Shown piece by piece: positions 18,713 to 26,172 of a stretch of DNA of 64,000 nt. The stretch lies in the NCBI RefSeq assembly GCF_900269665.1, contig NZ_LT985361.1:236557-300556 (forward strand), written 5' to 3'. The position numbers were made by a program, and so were the translations under genes. The DNA is from Nocardia suismassiliense. Its GTDB lineage: Bacteria; Actinomycetota; Actinomycetes; Mycobacteriales; Mycobacteriaceae. The notes under the pieces were generated by a model. The model ran no database searches, was not told the DNA's origin, and was given only the letters and a program-made list of their open reading frames with translations. Position 1 is the first letter of the stretch; each line of letters begins with the position of its first letter.

Positions 18713-19000
18713 GTGCGTCATTACGAAGTGATGGTTATTCTCGATCCCAGTCTGGACGAGCGCACCGTTGGTCCGTCTCTCGAGACGATGCTCAACGTGG
18801 TTCGTACCGAAGGCGGCAAGGTCGACAAGGTCGATATCTGGGGCCGCCGCAGGCTTGCCTACGAGATCGCCAAGCAGGCCGAGGGCATCTACGCGGTGGT
18901 CGATCTGACCGCGGAGCCCGCGACCGTGAGCGAACTCGATCGCCAGCTCGGCCTGAACGAGTCGGTGCTGCGCACCAAGGTTCTGCGCCACGACAAGTAG
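18713..19000 (+). CDS. rpsF: 30S ribosomal protein bS6
   Basis: A 95-residue protein, normal length for actinobacterial S6. It starts [16 protein letters not shown] from a GTG with a near-perfect Shine-Dalgarno, and contains [19 protein letters not shown], the family signature. S6 binds S18 in the platform of the small subunit, matching the presence of rpsR two genes downstream. It heads the conserved rpsF-ssb-rpsR-rplI block, joining translation and replication functions in one transcript. Confidence 0.98.
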   Translation: MRHYEVMVILDPSLDERTVGPSLETMLNVVRTEGGKVDKVDIWGRRRLAYEIAKQAEGIYAVVDLTAEPATVSELDRQLGLNESVLRTKVLRHDK

Positions 19001-19088
19001 TCCCGCAAACCTCGATTGCGTCGGTGCCTGTATCTAGGCTCTAGCGCAACAGCGAGACGCGGACTGCACACCGAGCAGGAGGAACCAC

Positions 19089-19631
19089 ATGGCAGGCGAC
19101 ACGGTCATCACCGTCATCGGAAACTTGACGGCCGACCCCGAGCTTCGATTCACGCCCGCGGGAGCGGCGGTGGCCAATTTCACCGTCGCGTCGACTCCCC
19201 GGATGTTCGACCGTAATTCGAACGAATGGAAAGACGGCGAAGCGCTGTTCCTGCGCTGCAATATCTGGCGCGAGGCTGCGGAAAATGTCGCCGAAAGCCT
19301 GACCCGGGGTTCCCGAGTCATCGTGAGCGGGCGACTGAAGCAGCGCTCCTACGAAACCGCTCAGGGTGAGAAGCGCACCGTCGTCGAGCTCGAGGTCGAT
19401 GAAGTCGGCCCCTCGCTGAAGTACGCCACCGCGAAGGTCAACAAGACCAGTCGCGGCGGCGGTGGCGGCGGTGGCTTCGGATCCGGTGGCTCCGGTGGCG
19501 GCGGTAACTCCGCCCCGGCCGGTGGTGGCGGTGGACGTTCCGGCGGTGCCGAGGACGATCCTTGGGGCAGTGCGCCCGCGGCAGGCTCCTTCGGGGGCGG
19601 CGGCCGCGTAGATGACGAACCGCCGTTCTGA
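19089..19631 (+). CDS. ssb: Single-stranded DNA-binding protein
   Basis: A 180-residue SSB. Residues 1-110 form the OB fold ([58 protein letters not shown]). A Gly-rich linker of about 50 residues follows, and the C-terminal tip VDDEPPF is the acidic peptide that recruits replication and repair partners. Length and linker match the main essential actinobacterial SSB rather than the short SsbB. AGGAGGA precedes the ATG. It lies in the rpsF operon. Confidence 0.98.
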   Translation: MAGDTVITVIGNLTADPELRFTPAGAAVANFTVASTPRMFDRNSNEWKDGEALFLRCNIWREAAENVAESLTRGSRVIVSGRLKQRSYETAQGEKRTVVELEVDEVGPSLKYATAKVNKTSRGGGGGGGFGSGGSGGGGNSAPAGGGGGRSGGAEDDPWGSAPAAGSFGGGGRVDDEPPF

Positions 19632-19690
19632 TAACGGCAACTCATAGGTCTACCTCGCGTGGACCATCACTGATTACGGAGTAAAAGACC

Positions 19691-19942
19691 ATGCCTAAAG
19701 CGCCAGCGCGCGAAAAGGTGCTCAAGAAGAAGGCCTGCGCATTCTGCAAAGAAGCCAAGTCCGGAATCGTCAACATCGACTACAAGGACACGGCGCTGCG
19801 GCGTAAGTACGTCAGCGATCGCGGCAAGATCCGCGCCCGCCGCGTCACCGGCAACTGCGTGCAGCACCAGCGTGACATCGCGGTTGCCGTCAAGAACTCG
19901 CGTGAGGTGGCCCTGCTTCCTTACGTGTCGACGGCTCGCTGA
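19691..19942 (+). CDS. rpsR: 30S ribosomal protein bS18, Cys-containing form
   Basis: An 83-residue S18 with the signature [27 protein letters not shown] split around basic residues, ending in REVALLPY. It keeps the ACAFCKE pair and a Cys in TGNCVQHQ, so this is the Cys-bearing (C+) form expected when zinc is sufficient; actinobacteria often carry a second Cys-free copy elsewhere under Zur control. It follows ssb by 59 bases and precedes rplI by 17 bases in the same operon. Confidence 0.97.
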   Translation: MPKAPAREKVLKKKACAFCKEAKSGIVNIDYKDTALRRKYVSDRGKIRARRVTGNCVQHQRDIAVAVKNSREVALLPYVSTAR

Positions 19943-19959
19943 GTAAGGGAGGCACGCAA

Positions 19960-20412
19960 ATGAAGTTGATTCTGACTGCTGACGTGGACAACCTCGGTGC
20001 GCCCGGCGACACCGTCGAGGTCAAGGACGGCTACGGCCGCAATTTCCTGCTGCCGCGCGGACTGGCGATCGTGGCCAGCCGCGGCGCCGAGAAGCAGGTC
20101 GCGGGCATCCGCCGGGCGCAGGACGCCCGTAAGGTGCGCGACCTCGATCACGCCAACGAACTGAAGCAGGCCATCGAGAACCTCGAGTCGGTCTCGCTGT
20201 CGGTGAAGACGGCGGGCACGGGCAAGCTGTTCGGCTCGGTGACCCAGGCGGATGTCGCCTCGGCCATCAAGGCCGCCGGTGGGCCCGTGGTCGACAAGCG
20301 CAGCATCGAGCTGCCGAAGTCGCACATCAAGTCGACCGGCAAGCACGGCGTCGTGGTGCACCTGCACCCGGACGTGGTGGCCAAGTTCGACCTGACGGTC
20401 GCTGCCAGCTGA
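19960..20412 (+). CDS. rplI: 50S ribosomal protein bL9
   Basis: A 150-residue L9 with the N-terminal rRNA-binding domain ([36 protein letters not shown]), the long connecting helix rich in Ala, Arg and Lys, and the C-terminal domain ([31 protein letters not shown]). GGGAGG lies ten bases upstream of the ATG. It is the last gene before a strong terminator, so dnaB is not obviously read from the same transcript. Confidence 0.98.
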   Translation: MKLILTADVDNLGAPGDTVEVKDGYGRNFLLPRGLAIVASRGAEKQVAGIRRAQDARKVRDLDHANELKQAIENLESVSLSVKTAGTGKLFGSVTQADVASAIKAAGGPVVDKRSIELPKSHIKSTGKHGVVVHLHPDVVAKFDLTVAAS

Positions 20413-20425
20413 TATAGCACCACAT

Positions 20426-20464
20426 CGAAGACCACTCCCGTGTTCGGCACGGGGGTGGTCTTCG
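20426..20464 (+). terminator. Rho-independent-like terminator after rplI
   Basis: A stem of about 17 base pairs: 10 perfect pairs starting CGAAGACCAC (20426-20435) continue through one G-U pair into GTG/CAC next to a five-base TTCGG loop. It starts 14 bases after the rplI stop and lacks a long U-tract. It separates the ribosomal operon from the dnaB region. Confidence 0.85.
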
Positions 20465-21055
20465 GTTGTGCGACGTCGGCCACTCTTCCGAATAACTGGC
20501 TGTTTGCTAGATACTGGGCACTGCCATACGGAACATTCTCGGCAAATCGTCGCTGGTCACAGCGTTCCCATGAGCAGGCCTGTGGATTACTTGGAAAACC
20601 GACCGGTGGCAATGTGATTCAGCTCATAGCCGTCACCCGCGCTGTTAACCCAACACGCCCGGCTGTTCAACTTGGCCGACACGCGCGACTTTATTCATCC
20701 ACACGGGGATAGATCGGTAAATCGATATCTATCTGCGGGTTTTCGCGGAGTGACCTGGGTTTTCCCCAAGTAGTACACAGGGGGTGCACACAGTTAGGTG
20801 AACAGTCCCCAAGTTATCCACAGGTGTGTGCACAGTGGCGTTTGGCGACCACCCTTCGGGTCGCCTAAGTTCGTCCTACGTCGTGCACAAACGGCCCGCA
20901 CGCCCCGAAATCGTGGATACCGCAACGGTAGCTGGATCCCGCAGGTGGCCCTGGTCATCAGGCGCTGCCGCTGCGGCAGCGTGTCGGAGCACCGAGAGTG
21001 GAACGAACATCAATAGCGTGGGCCCCGGTGGGTAGAGAGAGGACGGTCGAGTCTC
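20465..21055. other. Long non-coding region upstream of dnaB with DnaA-box-like sites
   Basis: About 590 bases with no convincing gene; the short open frames show no coding bias. It is more AT-rich than its surroundings. It holds one exact consensus DnaA box (TTATCCACA at 20814-20822) and two one-mismatch boxes (TGTGGATTA, reverse orientation, at 20581-20589; TCATCCACA at 20695-20703). Right after the second box is an AT-rich inverted repeat (GATAGAT at 20708-20714, ATCTATC at 20727-20733). Several TTTTCCCCAAG-like segments and a GGCGACC/GGTCGCC hairpin at 20844-20865 are also present. It resembles an origin-like or DnaA-titrating element, or a DnaA-controlled dnaB promoter. Confidence 0.6.
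20814..20822 (+). promoter_or_regulatory. Consensus DnaA box TTATCCACA
   Basis: Exact match to the nine-base DnaA box, 234 bases before the dnaB start, in the same region as two one-mismatch boxes at 20581-20589 and 20695-20703. Confidence 0.65.
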
Positions 21056-22438
21056 ATGGCAGTCGTCGATGACCGCGGGCACGCGAACTTCCCGCCCGAA
21101 CCCCCCGGCGAGGACTTCGGGCGCCAGCCACCGCACGACATGGCGGCCGAGCAGTCCGTGCTCGGCGGCATGCTGCTGAGCAAGGACGCGATCGCCGACG
21201 TCATCGAGGTCATGCGGCCCGGCGACTTCTACCGCCCCGCCCACCAGCTCATCTACGACACCATCCTCGACCTCTACGGTCGCGGCGAACCCGCAGACCC
21301 GGTGACCGTCTCGGCCGGCCTGGACCGCCGCGGCGAACTCAAGCGCATCGGCGGACCCCCCTACCTCGTCACGCTCACCCAGACCGTGCCCACCGCGGCC
21401 AACGCCAGCTTCTACGCCGAGATCGTCGCCGAAAAAGCCATCCTGCGCCGCCTCGTCGAGGCCGGCACCCGCATCGTGCAGTACGGCTACGCCGGCGCCG
21501 ACGGCCAAGACATCGCCGAGGTCGTCGACCGCGCCCAAGCCGAGGTCTACGAGGTCACCGAACGCCGCACCACCGAAGACTTCCTCCCCCTAGAGGAACT
21601 CCTGCAGCCCACGATGGACGAGATCGACTCCATCGCCAGCCGCGGCGGCATCTCCCTCGGCGTCCCCACCGGCTTCACCGAACTCGACGAACTGACCAAC
21701 GGTCTGCACCCCGGACAGATGGTCATCGTCGCGGCCCGACCTGGAGTTGGAAAATCGACGCTGGGAATGGATTTCATGCGCAGTTGCTCGATCAAGCATG
21801 GGCTGCCCAGCGTTATCTTTTCGCTGGAGATGAGTCGCACAGAAATTGTGATGCGGCTGTTGTCGGCCGAGGCGAAGATCAAGCTCGGTGATATGCGCTC
21901 CGGGCGGATGAGCGACGACGACTGGACCAAACTCGCGCGTCGCATGAGTGAGATCAGTGAAGCGCCGCTGTTCGTCGATGATTCACCGAACCTCACCATG
22001 ATGGAAATTCGGGCGAAGGCGCGGCGGCTGAAACAACGCCACGATCTGAAACTCGTTGTGGTGGACTACCTCCAGCTGATGACCTCCGGTAAAAAGGTCG
22101 AATCCCGGCAGCAGGAAGTCTCCGACTTCTCCCGAAATCTGAAACTGCTCGCCAAGGAACTCGAGGTTCCGGTGATCGCGATCAGCCAGCTGAACCGTGG
22201 TCCCGAACAGCGAACCGACAAGCGCCCCATGGTCTCCGACCTTCGCGAGTCCGGCTCGCTCGAGCAGGACGCGGATATGGTCATCCTGCTGCACCGCCCC
22301 GACGCCATCGAACGCGACGACCCCCGTGGTGGTGAAGCCGACCTCATTGTCGGCAAGCACCGTAACGGTCCGACCGCCACCATTACCGTTGCGCACCAAC
22401 TGCATTTGAGTCGGTTCGTGGATATGGCGCGCGGTTAA
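21056..22438 (+). CDS. dnaB: Replicative DNA helicase DnaB
   Basis: A 460-residue DnaB. The N-terminal domain starts PPHDMAAEQSVLGGML (residues 26-41), the RecA-like domain holds Walker A ARPGVGKST (227-235), Walker B VVVDYLQLM and the later DLRESGSLEQDAD motif. No intein interrupts the P-loop or the RESG/SLEQ site, both occupied in some relatives. The helicase unwinds DNA at the fork. Codon use changes visibly at the P-loop: upstream codons end almost always in C or G, while from 21735 onward GGA, GTT, GGA, AAA and other A/T-ending codons appear. The ATG at 21056 lies behind a weak GAGAGAGGA Shine-Dalgarno. Confidence 0.98.
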   Translation: MAVVDDRGHANFPPEPPGEDFGRQPPHDMAAEQSVLGGMLLSKDAIADVIEVMRPGDFYRPAHQLIYDTILDLYGRGEPADPVTVSAGLDRRGELKRIGGPPYLVTLTQTVPTAANASFYAEIVAEKAILRRLVEAGTRIVQYGYAGADGQDIAEVVDRAQAEVYEVTERRTTEDFLPLEELLQPTMDEIDSIASRGGISLGVPTGFTELDELTNGLHPGQMVIVAARPGVGKSTLGMDFMRSCSIKHGLPSVIFSLEMSRTEIVMRLLSAEAKIKLGDMRSGRMSDDDWTKLARRMSEISEAPLFVDDSPNLTMMEIRAKARRLKQRHDLKLVVVDYLQLMTSGKKVESRQQEVSDFSRNLKLLAKELEVPVIAISQLNRGPEQRTDKRPMVSDLRESGSLEQDADMVILLHRPDAIERDDPRGGEADLIVGKHRNGPTATITVAHQLHLSRFVDMARG

Positions 22439-22564
22439 CGACGCGAGTTCTTCACCGATCCCCGGCAACGACGACTTCACCTCACCACCGCCGCAGTGGG
22501 CATCCAGTTTCGAAATTCTGCAACGCTCCTGGCGCGATGGCGCCGTTGGTGAGGCGCTAGGGCG

Positions 22565-22921
22565 TCACAGCTGCTGATGCGCGATGAACCATTCGGCTGC
22601 GGCTTGCGCAGCCTCGACTGGGCCGATGTTGTCGCGGCGCAAACCGTCCTGCGGCGAGGTGTCGATGCCCGCGTCGGCTGCCCGGACGCCGTCGTCCCAA
22701 TTGAGGCATGCCGGACTCCACCCGCCGCAGAGGGCGATTCCGTCGTAGTCGACTCGCAGTGTGGCGTGGATATGGCCGTCGCTGTTTACGAAGTCGAGGG
22801 ACGCGATCACCCACAGCGTGCCGTCGTCGTCCGCGTGGTACCAGTCATCGATGTCTGGCACCTGTGTTCGCAACGTGGCAAAGAACCTTTGTTCGTCCGG
22901 AGTCGGATCCTGGTCGCGCAT
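22565..22921 (-). CDS. Hypothetical acidic protein
   Basis: A 118-residue acidic protein with no signal peptide or membrane span; I do not recognise the family. It is rich in Asp and Trp (DIDDWYHADDDGTLWVIASLDF, CLNWDDGV) and looks like a compact alpha+beta domain, resembling small immunity or SMI1-like or DUF proteins only in general character. The start is ATG. It stands alone between dnaB (convergent) and the old yellow enzyme gene, from whose stop its start is about 30 bases away on the same strand, so the two may be co-transcribed. Confidence 0.65.
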   Translation of the reverse strand: MRDQDPTPDEQRFFATLRTQVPDIDDWYHADDDGTLWVIASLDFVNSDGHIHATLRVDYDGIALCGGWSPACLNWDDGVRAADAGIDTSPQDGLRRDNIGPVEAAQAAAEWFIAHQQL

Positions 22922-22951
22922 AGTGCCATTGTGTCCGTCCGCTACAACGGC

Positions 22952-24040
22952 TCATACCCGTTCCGCTTGCAGTGCGGGATAGTCGGTGTAGCCCTCGGCG
23001 CCGCCGCCGTAGACCAACTCTCGGGCGTACTCGTTGACGGGGGCTTCGGTGGCGATGCGGGCGGGGAGGTCGGGGTTGGCGATGAAGAGGCGGCCGAAGG
23101 AGAAGAGGTCGGCCAGGTCGGTTTCCAGGACTTTTTCGCCTGCGGTGCGCGTGGTGGGGGTCGGCCCGTTGAAGTTCGCGATGAGGGTGTTGGACCAGCG
23201 GGGGCGCAGGTCGGCGAGGGCGGGGTACTCGCCGCGTTCGATGACGTGGAGGTAGGCGAGGCCGAGAGGGGCGAGGGTGTCCACCAAGGTGCGGTAGGTG
23301 GTCTGTGGATCTTGTTCCGCGACCTGGTTTTCCGGGTTGTCGGGGGAGATGCGCAGGCCGACGCGTTCGGCGCCCACTTCGGCTGCGACGGCGGTCGCGA
23401 TGTCGACGGCCAGTCGTAGCCGGTTGTTGCGGGAGCCGCCGTAACGGTCGGTGCGCTGGTTGGTGTTTTCTGCCAGGAATTGCTGGATCAGGTAGCCGTT
23501 CGCGCCGTGGATCTCGACGCCGTCGAAGCCGGCCGCGATGGCGTTGCGTGCTTCGGTGGCGAAATCCTCGACTGTGGCGTCGACTTCGGCGGTGGTCATC
23601 GCGCGCGGTGTGACGTGGTCCTTCAGCCCCTGATCGGTGAAGATCTGCGCGTCGGTGATGCGCACGGGCGAGGGTGCGAGTGGGGTCGCGCCGCCCGGCA
23701 GGATCAGCGGGTGGGTCATCCGGCCGACGTGCCACAGCTGGGCGAAGATGCGGCCGCCTGCCGCGTGCACCTTGTCCGTCACCTTGCGCCAGCCTGCCAC
23801 CTGCGCGTCATCGACGAGGCCGGGAATTCCGGGGCCGCCTTTGCCGAGGACATTGGCGTAGATGCCTTCGGTGACGATCAGTCCTGCGCTCGCGCGCTGG
23901 GCGTAGTAGTCCGCGGTGAGCGGGTGGGGGACGCCGGTGGAGTCGTCCGCGCGCCCCCTCGTCATCGGGGCCATCGCGATCCGGTTCGGCAGGTCGAGTG
24001 CGCCGCGGCGGTAGGGGCGTAGCAAAGGGCTCTCGGACAT
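22952..24040 (-). CDS. Old yellow enzyme family alkene reductase
   Basis: A 362-residue FMN-dependent ene-reductase. Typical blocks are LPNRIAMAPMTRGRA, an ADYYAQRASAGLIVTEG segment, FAQLWHVGR, the substrate-binding pair in HGANGYLIQQFL (His and Asn), and RTDRYGGS, with FIANPDL near the end. These enzymes reduce activated double bonds, nitro compounds or nitrate esters using NADPH. AAAGGAAAA before the ATG at 24040 supports that start. It follows a RidA-like gene by 30 bases in one probable operon, implying joint handling of reactive electrophiles or enamines. Confidence 0.94.
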   Translation of the reverse strand: MSESPLLRPYRRGALDLPNRIAMAPMTRGRADDSTGVPHPLTADYYAQRASAGLIVTEGIYANVLGKGGPGIPGLVDDAQVAGWRKVTDKVHAAGGRIFAQLWHVGRMTHPLILPGGATPLAPSPVRITDAQIFTDQGLKDHVTPRAMTTAEVDATVEDFATEARNAIAAGFDGVEIHGANGYLIQQFLAENTNQRTDRYGGSRNNRLRLAVDIATAVAAEVGAERVGLRISPDNPENQVAEQDPQTTYRTLVDTLAPLGLAYLHVIERGEYPALADLRPRWSNTLIANFNGPTPTTRTAGEKVLETDLADLFSFGRLFIANPDLPARIATEAPVNEYARELVYGGGAEGYTDYPALQAERV

Positions 24041-24070
24041 GGGTTTTCCTTTCACCAGGGTGGATCGGGA

Positions 24071-24466
24071 TCAGCGAGCGAGTGCGGTGACTTCTACTTC
24101 GATCTGCCAGTCGGGCTGGGCGAGCGACGACACTTCGAGCAGGGTGTCGGCCGGGTAGGGCTCGCTGAGGAACTCCTCGCGAAGCTGCAGGACCTTGTCG
24201 AGGTTGGCGGCCATGTCGGTGACGAAGATGCCCACCTTCACCACGTCATGCAGATCGGCACCGGCCTGCGCCAGAACGCGTTGGATGTTGGCGAACGCCT
24301 GCCGTCCTTGCGTCAGAAAGTCGTCGGAGACGGTGCGCCCCCGCTCGTCGATCCCGGCCTGCCCGGACACGTAGATGACGCCGTTCGCCTTGATCGCCTG
24401 CGAAATCTTGTACGGCTCATACCAATCGGGCGTGGTGGCGATCTTCTCGATGCGCTGAGGGGTCAT
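24071..24466 (-). CDS. RidA family deaminase-like protein
   Basis: A 131-residue Rid-family protein. It has the trimer-fold pattern GVIYVSGQAGID, FANIQRVLAQAGADLHDVVKVGIFVTDM and a C-terminal EVSSLAQPDWQIEVEVTAL; the usual substrate-binding Arg of RidA (in the VRIFL motif context) is not seen, so it may belong to another Rid subgroup. RidA proteins hydrolyse reactive enamine/imine intermediates. ATG 24466 is placed six bases after a GACGGG ribosome site; ATG 24472 is an alternative. Two palindromic TGCATGCA sequences lie just upstream. Confidence 0.85.
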   Translation of the reverse strand: MTPQRIEKIATTPDWYEPYKISQAIKANGVIYVSGQAGIDERGRTVSDDFLTQGRQAFANIQRVLAQAGADLHDVVKVGIFVTDMAANLDKVLQLREEFLSEPYPADTLLEVSSLAQPDWQIEVEVTALAR

Positions 24467-24483
24467 GATCATCCCGTCATAAG

Positions 24484-24517
24484 TTGTATGTGCATGCAAT
24501 AACTGTAGGTGCATGCA
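24484..24517. promoter_or_regulatory. Paired palindromic operator candidates before the RidA/OYE operon
   Basis: TGCATGCA occurs twice, at 24491-24498 and 24510-24517, 19 bases apart, that is nearly two helical turns. The first sits in a longer imperfect dyad (TTGTATG and CATGCAA half sites). Position 12-50 bases upstream of the RidA start fits a repressor site of MarR or TetR type. Confidence 0.45.
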
Positions 24518-24660
24518 GATATTGGCACCACTTGCCCTGCGCTGTCAACACCGGCACGGTCATCGCCGGACCCTTCAACCGCCGACGACCTCATCTGACA
24601 CGCGAGAGCCCTGACCATCCGCCCGGCGATGAGCCGCTGGCTGTCGCCGGGACAGCGGCC

Positions 24661-25143
24661 ATGGAAACTGAGGGAATGAGTTTCAGGCTGGCAGCTTATG
24701 CCGTATGCATCGATGATGGGCGGGTTTTGCTTGCCCGTCAGGTGTCGCCGGATGGCGAGAGCAACTGGACTCTTCCGGGTGGCAAGGTCGAGCATGGGGA
24801 GGATCCGTTCGATGCGGTGATTCGGGAACTCACCGAAGAGACCGGGTGTCGGGGAAGCGTCGAACGTTTGCTCGGCGTGGATTCGCGGGTGATCCCCGCG
24901 GCCGTCGCACGGGCCGGAACCGAGCATCAGAATGTCGGTATCTTCTACCGAGTCCGCGTCACCGGCGGCCGGCTCCGGCCCGAGTCGAACGGTGAAACCG
25001 CCGAGCCGACATGGACTCCCCTTGCCGAGGTCGACCGCCTGCGCCGATCGTCACTGGTGGACATCGGTCTCACCCTTGCCCGGACGCTGCCGGCAACCGG
25101 TCATGTCGCTGACGTGCCGGTGGGCGGGTTGATCCAGTACTGA
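24661..25143 (+). CDS. NUDIX hydrolase
   Basis: A 160-residue NUDIX protein. The Nudix box is complete: GKVEHGE, seven residues, then RELTEETGC, matching Gx5Ex7REUXEEXG. The preceding strand is AYAVCIDDGRVLLARQ and the following one FYRVRV. These enzymes cleave nucleoside diphosphates linked to another group; the substrate here is unknown. The ATG at 24661 or at 24676 (after GAGGGA) is the start; the frame continues upstream through the operator region but has no family similarity there. Confidence 0.9.
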   Translation: METEGMSFRLAAYAVCIDDGRVLLARQVSPDGESNWTLPGGKVEHGEDPFDAVIRELTEETGCRGSVERLLGVDSRVIPAAVARAGTEHQNVGIFYRVRVTGGRLRPESNGETAEPTWTPLAEVDRLRRSSLVDIGLTLARTLPATGHVADVPVGGLIQY

Positions 25144-25179
25144 AGCGCCGTGCACCTGCTATCGCGCCAACCTGCGGGG

Positions 25180-25590
25180 TCAGTCGAGGACGGCGTAGGC
25201 CTCTACTTCGACGAGGACGTCGGGCTCGAAGAGGTAGTCGACGCCGATTGCGGAGACCGGGGGTAGGGGTTGGGGGAGGGCTAGTTCTTCGGTGACGCGA
25301 TCGATTCCGGCGACGAAGTCGGGGTATTTGTCCGGAGTCCAGTTGGTGACGAAGAAGCGGAGGCGGACGACGTCGGCGAAGGTTGCGCCGGCGCCGGCGA
25401 GGCCGCGGGCGGTGTTGCGCATCGCTTGGGCGACCTGGCCGGCGAGGTCGCCGGTCGCGACGGGGTTGCCTTCGGCGTCGCGGGCGATTTGGCCGGCGAC
25501 GTGTACGTGGCGGGTGCCGGTGCTGATCGAGACGTGGTGGTAGGGAACGGGGGTGAACATGCCCTCGGGGGTCAGCAGTCGCACGGCCAT
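25180..25590 (-). CDS. RidA family protein
   Basis: A 136-residue Rid-fold protein, paralogous to the one about 1 kb away. Features: VHVAGQIARDAEGNPVATGDLAGQVAQAMRNTARGLAGAG, VVRLRFFVTNW and a C-terminal DVLVEVEAYAVLD. The order of strands and the Arg in VRLRFF fit the substrate-binding Arg region of Rid proteins. AAAGG precedes the ATG. It is divergent from an HxlR-family regulator 71 bases away, which probably controls it. Confidence 0.88.
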   Translation of the reverse strand: MAVRLLTPEGMFTPVPYHHVSISTGTRHVHVAGQIARDAEGNPVATGDLAGQVAQAMRNTARGLAGAGATFADVVRLRFFVTNWTPDKYPDFVAGIDRVTEELALPQPLPPVSAIGVDYLFEPDVLVEVEAYAVLD

Positions 25591-25607
25591 GGGGTGCCTT
25601 TCGGAGT

Positions 25608-25626
25608 AGGTATCCGATGTCTACCT
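25608..25626. promoter_or_regulatory. Possible HxlR operator
   Basis: A short inverted repeat (AGGTA at 25608-25612 and TACCT at 25622-25626, nine bases apart) lies in the 71-base gap between the RidA and HxlR genes. Weak, but positioned as expected for divergent control. Confidence 0.3.
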
Positions 25627-25661
25627 GGTGCCCCGAGGACACTTCAACGAGACTAGGTGTC

Positions 25662-26060
25662 ATGCAGGAAACCGCCCTCGCACCTTCGGACAGCCCGCAA
25701 TTGACCGCACAGCACCGTGAGCTGCTGGATCAGATGCTCGACAAGTGGTCGCTGCATGTGCTTGACGCACTGTGTGGAAGTCCGTTGCGCTTCAACGAAC
25801 TTCGTCGGGCGATCCCGGTGGTGACACAGAAGTCGCTCACGGCGACGCTGCGGCGGCTGGAGCGCAACGGGATGGTCGAACGGATCGTGACGAATACGCG
25901 TCCGGTCGCCGTGCAGTACCGGATCTCACCGCTGGGCAAGTCGTTGCAAGATCTGATCGACGCACTGCTGCGCTGGTCTACCGTCACGTTGCCCGATGTC
26001 GAGCGGGCCCGGGCGCGCTTCGACGACCAGGTCGAAGCCGAGCAGGAGCGAACACTGTGA
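25662..26060 (+). CDS. HxlR family transcriptional regulator
   Basis: A 132-residue winged-helix regulator. It has the HxlR pattern KWSLHVLDALCGSPLRFNEL, TQKSLTATLRRLERNGMVERIV and VQYRISPLGKSL. Members act as dimers that often sense electrophiles or redox stress; no conserved Cys is present at the N terminus here, so a ligand-binding mode is more likely. The gene is divergent from the second RidA gene. Confidence 0.92.
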   Translation: MQETALAPSDSPQLTAQHRELLDQMLDKWSLHVLDALCGSPLRFNELRRAIPVVTQKSLTATLRRLERNGMVERIVTNTRPVAVQYRISPLGKSLQDLIDALLRWSTVTLPDVERARARFDDQVEAEQERTL

Positions 26061-26172
26061 GGCAGGTCGGCGAAAGTGGCTGCGTCCCTGACACATTTGC
26101 TGACGAGCTCCAGAAACGCCGACTATCGCGGGATCCGCACTTCGGCGGTGCACATCCAGTTACCCTGAGGTG

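Noticed and set aside
21743..21760. Intein in DnaB
   Set aside because: The P-loop codons are contiguous and the 460-residue protein has normal length.
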